A stretch of 5,617 nucleotides of DNA, from positions 1 through 5,617 of the forward strand of contig JABCZE010000126.1 in the NCBI GenBank assembly GCA_013289785.1, in the 5' to 3' direction. Below the pieces are notes generated by a model that had not been told where the DNA came from, searched no databases, and saw only the letters and a program-made list of their open reading frames with translations. This DNA comes from Vulcanimicrobiota bacterium. GTDB lineage: Bacteria; Vulcanimicrobiota; Vulcanimicrobiia; Vulcanimicrobiales; Vulcanimicrobiaceae. A program made the position numbers and the translations under genes. Positions within the stretch are counted from its first letter, which is position 1, and the number at the start of each line of letters is the position of its first letter. Below are positions 1 through 5,617 of this stretch, piece after piece.

Positions 1-2
1 TC

Positions 3-611
3 AACACGTTGATGCACATCGGCAGTTTGCTGGCAGTCTTTCGCAAATACGTCGAGACCGACTTTACCGATCCTCAGATCGTTTCGCTGGTAACGTATTT
101 TCAAGGAATCTCGCCGGCCGCCGTGGTCAGCAGTCAGGTTCCGTACACCGGCGACATCAACTTGCCCAACGAAGGTGATTCGCTCGTACCAGACACGCAG
201 GCTCGAGCAAAGCTGGTGGCAGCGATGTTGACGGCCGCACCGCCGATGCCGGTCCGGTCGCCCGATGCGATGACGCTAGCTGCGATCCCGCCCTCGACGC
301 TGCACGTCGACGTCGAGAACGGCAGCACCGTCGCTGGGGCGGCCCACCGCGTTGCGGCCGAACTCAAGCACGCCGGATTTACGATTGGTGACGTCGGTAA
401 CGCGGACCGTTCCGATTACACGGCGACGGAGATTCACGAGCATTCGAGCGTAACGTTTGCCGGCGCCAAGGTGCGAGCCGCGCTGCCGCCGACCGTTAAA
501 GGGGTGGTCGTCGTTCCCGATCCGGCAAGCCCCTCGCCCGCGCAAGCCGCGAGCGACGTCACGGTTATCGTCGGGAACGATCTGGCGAGCAACGCCGCGC
601 CGAACCTGTGA
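3..611 (+). CDS. LCP (LytR-CpsA-Psr) family protein, C-terminal part with LytR_C domain (5' partial)
   Basis: The reading frame is open to the left edge, so the TTG at 9 is probably an internal codon and the gene begins outside the window. About 200 residues are visible. Counting from that TTG, residues 1-70 look like the end of an LCP catalytic domain: a helix, then 'VETDFTDPQIVSLVTYF', then a 'VPYTGD...SLVPD' stretch like those that close LCP domains. Residues 97-191 resemble a LytR_C domain, starting 'LHVDVENGSTVAGAAHRVA' and ending with the typical 'VTVIVGNDL'. Between them is an Ala/Pro-rich linker. LCP proteins are membrane-anchored enzymes that move glycopolymers from a lipid carrier onto the cell wall; LytR_C has no well-defined role. 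The catalytic Arg/Asp residues and the N-terminal membrane anchor would lie upstream, so activity cannot be judged here. The stop codon overlaps the start of the deacetylase gene, consistent with an operon. The family call rests on pattern recognition of the C-terminal part only. Confidence 0.8.
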   Translation, partial: NTLMHIGSLLAVFRKYVETDFTDPQIVSLVTYFQGISPAAVVSSQVPYTGDINLPNEGDSLVPDTQARAKLVAAMLTAAPPMPVRSPDAMTLAAIPPSTLHVDVENGSTVAGAAHRVAAELKHAGFTIGDVGNADRSDYTATEIHEHSSVTFAGAKVRAALPPTVKGVVVVPDPASPSPAQAASDVTVIVGNDLASNAAPNL

Positions 612-1423
612 CGGCGAAGAGCATCGTTGCGGTCGTTGCGGCGGCCGGGCTATTCGTTGCCGGCGGTTGGCGCGTCGTCGTGCACAAGAGCAATTTAGCA
701 CCGGCGCTGGTAACGCCGGCGACGAACGTACATCTGGAACTCTCCGACGATCTCGCGGCGCGGCTCTATCGCGCGACGCACGAGCTGCCGACTGAGGACC
801 GCTCGGGGCGCCCGCGCTTGATCGCGCTGACGTTCGACGACGGGCCCTATCCAATTTATACGCCGATGCTGCTCGACGTGCTGCACGATCTGCACGTGCC
901 GGCGACGTTCTTCTTGATCGGACAGGACGCGCGCCAATGGCCCGAGCTGACGCGCCGCATCGAAGCCGAGGGCAATGAGATCGGCGATCACACGTATACG
1001 CATCCAAACCTCGATCAGGAGAGCGCCGATCAAGTCCGCAAGGAGGTTCTCGAAGGGCGCGACGCGCTTTGGCAGCTCAGCCACGATCCGGCCGTTCGGG
1101 TCCTGATGCGTCCGCCTCACGGTCGCTACACCGAGCGCACGCTGCGCGTCGTTCAAGCGCTTGGCTATTCCGTCGTGCTCTGGACCGACGACGGCGGCGA
1201 TTGGCGCACGGTGACCGTTGAGGCCCTGCAGCGTCACCTGGTAGAGCATGCGACCGCGCCGGAGATCGTGCTGCTCCACAGCGGCAAACTCGCCACGATC
1301 GAGGCCTTGCCGTACGTTGTGGACCGCTTCAAGAGGGCCGGCTACCGATTCGTTACCGTTGGCGAGCTGCTCAAGCTGGTGCAGGCCGGCGAGCTCAATC
1401 ATCCCTTGCGGCGAGCGGTTTAG
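608..1423 (+). CDS. Polysaccharide deacetylase (NodB homology domain), membrane-anchored or secreted
   Basis: This 271-residue protein has a full set of carbohydrate esterase 4 (NodB) motifs. Motif 1 is TFDDG (75-79), with D77 the expected catalytic base and D78 a metal ligand. Motif 2 is HTYTH, with H128 and H132 as the other metal ligands. Motif 3 is RPPHG (168-172), motif 4 is the DDGGDW stretch (194-199), and motif 5 is LLHSG with H224 as the expected catalytic acid. Residues 5-20 are a hydrophobic stretch after a single Lys, fitting an uncleaved signal anchor or signal peptide, so the enzyme should act outside the membrane. Family members remove N- or O-acetyl groups from peptidoglycan, chitin-like or other polymers; the substrate cannot be told here. 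The GTG start shares the four bases GTGA with the upstream stop, and no clear Shine-Dalgarno sequence precedes it, so it probably depends on translational coupling. Motif 3 has His where Tyr or Phe is more usual, and motif 5 has Ser where Asp is common; neither removes a metal ligand. Confidence 0.93.
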   Translation: MTAKSIVAVVAAAGLFVAGGWRVVVHKSNLAPALVTPATNVHLELSDDLAARLYRATHELPTEDRSGRPRLIALTFDDGPYPIYTPMLLDVLHDLHVPATFFLIGQDARQWPELTRRIEAEGNEIGDHTYTHPNLDQESADQVRKEVLEGRDALWQLSHDPAVRVLMRPPHGRYTERTLRVVQALGYSVVLWTDDGGDWRTVTVEALQRHLVEHATAPEIVLLHSGKLATIEALPYVVDRFKRAGYRFVTVGELLKLVQAGELNHPLRRAV

Positions 1424-1427
1424 GCGG

Positions 1428-1625
1428 TTGCCACGCCAAATTATCGATGTTGAGTCGGGGCGTCCGGCCTACCAGCGCCGGCGAATCCGCCGTTTCATCG
1501 TGATTTTTGTGGTCATTGTGATGTTTGTAGCCGCCATCTGGCTCCTCGCCGGCCGCACGCGCGCCGAGGAAAGTCACGCCTCTGCGGGAACCCCTGGGAA
1601 AGCATGCTGTCTAAACTCACCGTAA
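1428..1625 (+). CDS. Possible small single-pass membrane protein (65 aa)
   Basis: I recognise no family. From a TTG at 1428, four bases after the deacetylase stop, the frame encodes 65 residues. Residues 1-22 are hydrophilic and arginine-rich (YQRRRIRR at 15-22). Residues 23-41 form one strong hydrophobic segment (FIVIFVVIVMFVAAIWLLA). A short polar tail follows, with a Cys pair at 60-61. The charge pattern predicts a cytoplasmic N-terminus and an outside C-terminus. It fills the only gap between the deacetylase and the lipoprotein gene and overlaps the latter by 22 bases, ending at TAA 1623-1625. An AGGCGG lies directly against the TTG, too close to be an ideal ribosome-binding site. A GTG at 1500 is an alternative start, giving a shorter protein beginning at the hydrophobic segment. 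A coherent membrane segment in an otherwise empty gap supports a real gene, but the weak start signal and short length leave the alternative of a non-coding leader for the downstream gene. Confidence 0.5.
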   Translation: MPRQIIDVESGRPAYQRRRIRRFIVIFVVIVMFVAAIWLLAGRTRAEESHASAGTPGKACCLNSP

Positions 1626-2809
1626 GTTTTCTTCTGCTCGCTACTACTGCCGCGATCGTTGCGTGCAGTAATCTTGGCATGACGACGGGCGTGAACGTCG
1701 GACCGAACTTTCCGTCCAAGACGCTCTACGCCACCAACAGCAATCAGAACGCAGTCAGCATCTACTCGGACGGCACGACCGAATCGAAGCTCGGCGGCGG
1801 CCCGACCTATGAAATCGGCGGCGCCAACACAACGCTCAACGGTCCCCAATACCTTGCTTTCGATCGGCGCGGCGAGCTGTGGGTAACGAACTACAACCCC
1901 AGCACCAAAAATGCGGTCTTGGTCGAGTTCGCAGCGCTGGCAACCGGCGACGTGAATCCGCTCAACTCGGCGATTCTGCCGGGACGTCCGCGCGGCATCG
2001 CGTTTACACCCAAAGGTCCGACTCCGTTGCCCTCGAGTTCGGTCGGGCCCGCTCCGCCGATCATGGTAATCGCCGACGTCGATTCGAGCGACGTCTATCC
2101 AAGCCGGATCTTGCTCTTCAACGCAGGCGCAACGTCGCCGTTCCAGTCGATCGGGGGCCCGAAACCCCATTTGAGCTTGCCCGGCGGAGTCGCGATCGAC
2201 CGGAACGGTAACCTGTACGTCGCCAACATTCAGGGCGCAACGGTAGAGCAGTTCGCTCTGCCGACGCCAACGGCGAGTCCCAGGCCGACTTCGACGCCCA
2301 AACCGACGCCGACACCTAAACCAACGCCGACGCCGACGGGCAAACCCAGCCCCACGCCGACGCCTTCGCCGTCGCCAACGCCATCACCGACGCCGACGCC
2401 GGTCAACATCGCTCCGCGATTCACGATCGACGCGAAGAACGGCATGATCACGCCTACCGGCGTGGCGCTCGATTCGTCCGGTAACATCTACATCGTCGAC
2501 CAAGGGCGACGCGGCGCCAGCTGTAACGCCTCCGACTCGCCCGCGATCTTGGTCTTCCCGCCGTACAATAAGCGAATCCCGTTCACGAAACCGATTCGCA
2601 AGATCCAAGGCTGTAATACGATGCTCTATCAACCGACGGACATCAAGCTCAACTCGGCCGGGGTCACGTATGTCGCCGACTCGACATCGGGCGGAAAGGG
2701 CATCATCTTGATCTTCCCCGCCGGTGCCGGTGCCGGGAACAATCACAACGTCACGCCGACGAACTACACGTCGCCGGGCGCCGTTACCGGAATAGCAATC
2801 AACCCGTAG
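1604..2809 (+). CDS. NHL-like beta-propeller lipoprotein with Pro/Thr-rich insert
   Basis: This 401-residue protein starts with a lipoprotein signal: Lys4, a hydrophobic run (7-20) and a lipobox IVAC with the lipidated Cys at 21. That predicts export and membrane anchoring. The mature part repeats a pattern of 'P-x-G-hydrophobic-A-hydrophobic-D-x-x-G-N-hydrophobic-Y-V', typical of NHL and related propellers: blades near 81-111 (ELWVTNY), 128-175, 193-219 (GNLYVAN), 284-318 (GNIYIVD) and 343-371 (VTYVADS). The chain ends in half a blade (391-401, TGIAINP); the missing half may be the N-terminal '[18 protein letters not shown]' (40-57), which would close a six-bladed ring. A Pro/Thr/Ser linker (220-267) separates blades 3 and 4. 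Cys308 and Cys337 might form a disulfide. Propellers of this type bind proteins or ligands and some are enzymes; no catalytic residues can be identified, so the function is unknown. The ATG at 1604 is chosen because it gives the complete signal peptide; only a poor GGGAAA precedes it. It ends 13 bases before secA. Confidence 0.85.
   Translation: MLSKLTVSFLLLATTAAIVACSNLGMTTGVNVGPNFPSKTLYATNSNQNAVSIYSDGTTESKLGGGPTYEIGGANTTLNGPQYLAFDRRGELWVTNYNPSTKNAVLVEFAALATGDVNPLNSAILPGRPRGIAFTPKGPTPLPSSSVGPAPPIMVIADVDSSDVYPSRILLFNAGATSPFQSIGGPKPHLSLPGGVAIDRNGNLYVANIQGATVEQFALPTPTASPRPTSTPKPTPTPKPTPTPTGKPSPTPTPSPSPTPSPTPTPVNIAPRFTIDAKNGMITPTGVALDSSGNIYIVDQGRRGASCNASDSPAILVFPPYNKRIPFTKPIRKIQGCNTMLYQPTDIKLNSAGVTYVADSTSGGKGIILIFPAGAGAGNNHNVTPTNYTSPGAVTGIAINP
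2261..2404 (+). repeat. Degenerate short-period repeat encoding a Pro/Thr/Ser linker
   Basis: Within the lipoprotein gene, codons 220-267 are almost entirely Pro, Thr and Ser with a few Lys and Gly, written with units close to CCGACG, CCAACG, CCGACA and CCCAAA. The period is six bases (two codons), so gain or loss of units would keep the reading frame and only change linker length. Proline-rich linkers like this are extended and flexible. The codons vary between units, so this is not a perfect microsatellite. Confidence 0.85.
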
Positions 2810-2822
2810 GGCCTGTCGGCGA

Positions 2823-5492
2823 ATGGCATTCCTCAAAACACTAATTGACGGTAACGAGCGCGATGTGGCGCGCCTACGGCGCACCGCACGAGCCGTCAAT
2901 GAGTTCGATGCCCGCTTCTCCGCGATGCCCGATGCGGAGCTGCAAGCCAAGACGGCCGAGTTCAAGAATCGCCTAGAGCAAGGCGAATCGCTCGACGCGA
3001 TGCTGCCGGAAGTCTTCGCCGTCGTGCGCGAGGCCGGCAAACGCACGCTGGGCATGCGGCACTTCGACGTGCAGATCATGGGCGGCCAGGTGCTCTTCGA
3101 AGGACGCATCGCCGAGATGAAGACCGGCGAAGGCAAGACGCTGGTCGCAACGCTGCCCGTCTACGCGCGCGCGCTGGAAGGGCGCGGCGTCCACGTGGTC
3201 ACCGTCAACGACTATCTCGCGCGTCGCGATGCCGAGTGGATGAGCCCGATCTATCAGTACCTCGGCTTGAGCGTCGGCGTGATCCAGCACGGACTCGAAC
3301 CGGCCGAGCGGCGCGCGGTGTACAACTCCGACGTCACCTACGTCACCAACAACGAGGTCGGCTTCGACTATCTGCGCGACAACATGGCGTGGCAGGTCGA
3401 AGATTTGGTCCAGCGCGAGCTGTACTTCGCGCTCATCGACGAAGTCGACTCGATCCTCGTCGACGAAGCGCGTACGCCGCTGATCATCAGCGGTCCCTCG
3501 CAAGAGGCGACCGAGCTCTACGAAAAGTTCGCGCAGATCATTCCGCGGCTGAAGAAGGGCGAAGACTTCACCGTCGACGAGAAGGCGCACGCCGTTCCGA
3601 TCACCGAAGCCGGCGTCGCTCGCGTCGAGAAGATGCTCGGCATTCAGAATCTGTACGAGCAGCGCAACATTGAGTTGACCCATCAGCTCAACGCCGCGCT
3701 CAAGGCCTGGAACCTGTTTCACCGCGACCAGCAGTACATCGAGAAGGAAGGCGAGATCGTCATCGTCGACGAGTTCACCGGGCGGCTGATGTACGGCCGG
3801 CGCTACTCCGACGGCATCCATCAGGCGATCGAAGCGAAGGAAGGCATCAAGGTTCGGGGTGAGGACCAAACCCTCGCGACGATCACCTTCCAAAACCTTT
3901 TCCGGCTCTACGAACATCTCGCGGGCATGACCGGCACGGCGAAGACCGAGGAACGCGAGTTTCGCGACATCTACGGATTAGACGTCGTCGTCGTGCCGAC
4001 GAACATGCCGATGGTCCGCAAAGACAGCTCCGACATCGTTTATAAGTCGGAGAAGGCGAAGTTCGAGGCCGTCGTCGACGAGATTATCGCCGAACATTCG
4101 AAAGGGCGACCGGTGCTGGTCGGTACGCGTTCGATCGAGAAGAGCGAGTTGCTGGCGGCGATGCTGCGCCGGCGCGGCGTCGAGTGCAACGTGCTCAACG
4201 CAAAGTACCACGAGCAGGAAGCCGAAATCATCAAGGACGCCGGGCAAGATGGCCAAGTGACGATCGCCACCAATATGGCGGGTCGCGGTACCGACATCAA
4301 GTTGGGCGACGGCGTCGCCCGCAACGGCGGCCTGCATATCATCGGAACCGAACGCCACGAGTCGCGACGCATCGACAACCAGCTTCGCGGACGCTCGGGC
4401 CGGCAAGGCGACCCGGGTTCGTCGCGCTTCTATATTTCGCTCGAAGACGAAGTGATGCGCCTGTTCGGCGGTGAGCGCATGACGAACATCATGGAGCGCG
4501 TGGGCTTCACCGACGAGCAGCCGATCGAGTCGGGCCTGGTGAGCAAGTCGATCCAGCGGGCGCAGAGTAAGGTCGAGGCGCACAACTACGAGATTCGCAA
4601 ACACGTCCTCGAGTACGACGACGTGATGAACAAGCAGCGTTCGGTGATCTACGCCGACCGCCGCGCAAACCTGGAAGCAAAGTTCGATTCGCGGACCTTC
4701 ATGCTGCAGACGCTCGAGGGCAAGGTTGACGAAGCCGTCGAAGAAAACGCGCCGGAGAACGCGCACCCGAGCGAATGGGACCTCGAAGAGATGCTCAACG
4801 CGCTCGAACTCGTCTTTCCGATCAAGCGCAGCATGACGGTCGCCGATCTCGAAGGGAAGGACCGCGAAGATATTCGGCGTCTGCTGCAAGCAAAAGCCGT
4901 CGAGGCGTACGAAACCAAAGAGAAGGAAGTTACACCGGAGATTCTGCGCGTCGTCGAGCAGCGCTACCTTTTGCTGCCGATCATCGATCGCCAGTGGGTC
5001 GATCACTTATACGTGATGGATCACCTCAAGACGGGCATCGGCTTGCGCGGCTACGGCCAAAAAGATCCTCGCGTGGAGTACGAAAAGGAAGCGTTCGAAA
5101 TCTTCGAATCGCTCAAAAATAATATCTCCGACGAAGCGATCAAGGGCGTCTTCCGCGTCGTGATCGAACACGGTCCGCCGCAACAAGAGCTGGTGCCGTA
5201 TCCGAGCGGGCCGCAGTTCGAGCCGATTCCTTCCGGCGAACTCGTTCCGCAACCCGCCGCCAACGGCGGCCGCGTTCCCGCCCAACGAGTCGAACAACTC
5301 CTCGGTCCAATGCCGGGCACGGGCCGCAGCGTCCAACAGTTCCACACGAATAAAGACGACGAGGAACCCGCAAAGCCGGTCCATCGCGATCAACCAAAGG
5401 TTGGGAGAAACGAACTTTGCCCGTGCGGCAGCGGCAAGAAATTCAAACGCTGCCACGGCAGCGGCGTAACGGGCTCCGGCTTGTCATCCTGA
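2823..5492 (+). CDS. secA: Protein translocase subunit SecA (ATPase)
   Basis: SecA is the peripheral membrane ATPase that pushes unfolded preproteins through the SecYEG channel. At 889 residues it has the usual length and the full domain order. NBD1 has Walker A GEGKT (102-106), the [10 protein letters not shown] motif (127-136) and Walker B DEVD (206-209). The preprotein cross-linking domain follows at roughly 225-365, then 'HLAGMTGTA' (365-373). NBD2 carries '[10 protein letters not shown]' (483-492) and the arginine-finger region '[15 protein letters not shown]' (520-534), without the long variable insert seen in E. coli SecA. The helical scaffold begins near '[11 protein letters not shown]' (596-606), and the two-helix finger and following segment include 'LRGYGQKDP' (741-749). 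A Pro-rich linker (785-860) leads to a complete zinc-binding SEC-C motif, CPC at 866-868 and CH at 877-878, which in known SecA proteins binds SecB and phospholipids. The start gives the typical N-terminal helix; its ribosome-binding site is weak. The last three residues (LSS) and the stop come from the downstream repeat. No promoter is seen in the 13-base gap before it. Confidence 0.99.
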   Translation: MAFLKTLIDGNERDVARLRRTARAVNEFDARFSAMPDAELQAKTAEFKNRLEQGESLDAMLPEVFAVVREAGKRTLGMRHFDVQIMGGQVLFEGRIAEMKTGEGKTLVATLPVYARALEGRGVHVVTVNDYLARRDAEWMSPIYQYLGLSVGVIQHGLEPAERRAVYNSDVTYVTNNEVGFDYLRDNMAWQVEDLVQRELYFALIDEVDSILVDEARTPLIISGPSQEATELYEKFAQIIPRLKKGEDFTVDEKAHAVPITEAGVARVEKMLGIQNLYEQRNIELTHQLNAALKAWNLFHRDQQYIEKEGEIVIVDEFTGRLMYGRRYSDGIHQAIEAKEGIKVRGEDQTLATITFQNLFRLYEHLAGMTGTAKTEEREFRDIYGLDVVVVPTNMPMVRKDSSDIVYKSEKAKFEAVVDEIIAEHSKGRPVLVGTRSIEKSELLAAMLRRRGVECNVLNAKYHEQEAEIIKDAGQDGQVTIATNMAGRGTDIKLGDGVARNGGLHIIGTERHESRRIDNQLRGRSGRQGDPGSSRFYISLEDEVMRLFGGERMTNIMERVGFTDEQPIESGLVSKSIQRAQSKVEAHNYEIRKHVLEYDDVMNKQRSVIYADRRANLEAKFDSRTFMLQTLEGKVDEAVEENAPENAHPSEWDLEEMLNALELVFPIKRSMTVADLEGKDREDIRRLLQAKAVEAYETKEKEVTPEILRVVEQRYLLLPIIDRQWVDHLYVMDHLKTGIGLRGYGQKDPRVEYEKEAFEIFESLKNNISDEAIKGVFRVVIEHGPPQQELVPYPSGPQFEPIPSGELVPQPAANGGRVPAQRVEQLLGPMPGTGRSVQQFHTNKDDEEPAKPVHRDQPKVGRNELCPCGSGKKFKRCHGSGVTGSGLSS

Positions 5493-5509
5493 GCGAAGTC
5501 GAAGGACAA
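5481..5509 (+). repeat. Hairpin-forming repeat, copy 1, carrying the secA stop codon
   Basis: The core CTGAGCGAAGTCGAAG is at 5489-5504. It is flanked by TTGTC (5481-5485) and GACAA (5505-5509), which are perfect reverse complements, with a three-base bulge (ATC) on the left and a CT/AG pair continuing inward. The secA TGA (5490-5492) lies inside the core. I recall very similar TGTCATCCTGAGCGAAGTCGAAGGA sequences as dispersed intergenic repeats in several high-GC bacterial groups; this is from memory, not a search. There is no following T-run, so it is not a classic intrinsic terminator, though a role in mRNA 3' end stability is possible. Confidence 0.75.
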
Positions 5510-5518
5510 GATAGTGTC

Positions 5519-5544
5519 GCGAACTGAGCGAAGTCGAAGTGCGC
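5519..5544 (+). repeat. Hairpin-forming repeat, copy 2
   Basis: The same 16-base core CTGAGCGAAGTCGAAG recurs exactly at 5524-5539, 35 bases downstream of copy 1 and in the same orientation. Its flanks differ from copy 1 but are again complementary: GCG-a-ACT (5519-5525) pairs with AGT-g-CGC (5538-5544), with one mismatch. Conserved core with different yet self-complementary arms suggests that folding matters or that the element family is defined by core plus stem. No T-run follows. Confidence 0.65.
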
Positions 5545-5617
5545 CCCGGATGTGCACGAAGTTCAAGAAATGCCGCGGTGCCGCAGCGTTCTGGGATAGA
5601 TACCGTATTCCGCGTCA
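5545..5617. other. Downstream region with no confident gene
   Basis: No convincing start with a ribosome-binding site, RNA gene or terminator is visible in this last stretch. The secA frame stays open past its TGA to the window end and includes a short SEC-C-like peptide 'CTKFKKCRG' at 5553-5579. A gene such as prfB, which often follows secA in other bacteria, could begin beyond the edge, but nothing here shows it. Confidence 0.4.

Noticed and set aside
9..11. TTG at 9 as the true start of the first gene
   Set aside because: The frame is open upstream to the edge and the encoded peptide begins in the middle of an LCP-like domain without a membrane anchor.
276..1402. Minus-strand frames opposite the LCP and deacetylase genes (276-1007, 695-1402)
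   Set aside because: Arg/Ala-rich, low-complexity translations antisense to well-supported genes.
1248..1427. Extending the small membrane ORF upstream to an ATG at 1248
   Set aside because: That part lies wholly inside the deacetylase gene in another frame and reads as Arg/Ser/Cys-rich shadow sequence; only the part after 1427 looks like a protein.
1424..1603. Promoter for the lipoprotein gene in the gap after the deacetylase
   Set aside because: I see no convincing pair of -35 and -10 elements; AT-rich patches here correspond to the Val/Ile/Phe codons of the membrane segment.
2973..5006. Long minus-strand open frames opposite secA (2973-3917 and 3978-5006)
   Set aside because: They are antisense to an unmistakable secA, their translations show no recognisable domain, and long shadow frames are expected on the opposite strand of high-GC genes.
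5481..5544. CRISPR array or classic Rho-independent terminator after secA
   Set aside because: Only two copies of a 16-base core are present, spaced 19 bases apart, with no further repeats, and neither hairpin is followed by a run of T.

Overview
The window is a compact, high-GC, single-strand bacterial gene cluster. Five coding regions all lie on the + strand with almost no intergenic DNA. In order they are the 3' end of a LytR-CpsA-Psr (LCP) family protein, a NodB-type polysaccharide deacetylase, a small single-pass membrane protein (tentative), a beta-propeller lipoprotein with a Pro/Thr-rich linker, and a complete secA.

Layout: positions 1-611 hold the C-terminal part of the LCP protein, with its LytR_C domain. 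Positions 608-1423 hold the deacetylase, which starts inside the LCP stop codon. Positions 1428-1625 can encode a 65-residue membrane protein that overlaps the next gene by 22 bases. Positions 1604-2809 encode the lipoprotein, and 2823-5492 encode SecA (889 residues, all core motifs and the C-terminal zinc motif present). The last ~125 bases contain no confident gene. They hold two copies of a 16-base repeat, each flanked by its own self-complementary arms, and the first copy supplies the secA stop codon.

The genes share an envelope theme. LCP enzymes attach glycopolymers to the cell wall, NodB-family enzymes remove acetyl groups from peptidoglycan or other polysaccharides, the lipoprotein is exported and lipid-anchored, and SecA is the ATPase that drives export. 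Overlaps and short gaps (4-base overlap, 4-base gap, 22-base overlap, 13-base gap) suggest co-transcription and translational coupling, although no promoter is visible.

The organism cannot be fixed from the sequence. The lipobox lipoprotein, LCP protein and high GC content, together with the NHL-like 'GNLYVAN' lipoprotein with a PT-rich insert and the CTGAGCGAAGTCGAAG repeat, resemble what I recall from uncultured high-GC lineages such as Eremiobacterota (WPS-2). That assignment is an inference of low to moderate confidence.

I do not see a new defence, mobile or biosynthetic system. The points most worth a second look are the secA 3' end (repeat-supplied stop codon, paired hairpins, and an in-frame SEC-C-like peptide after the stop) and the unannotated-looking small membrane ORF.
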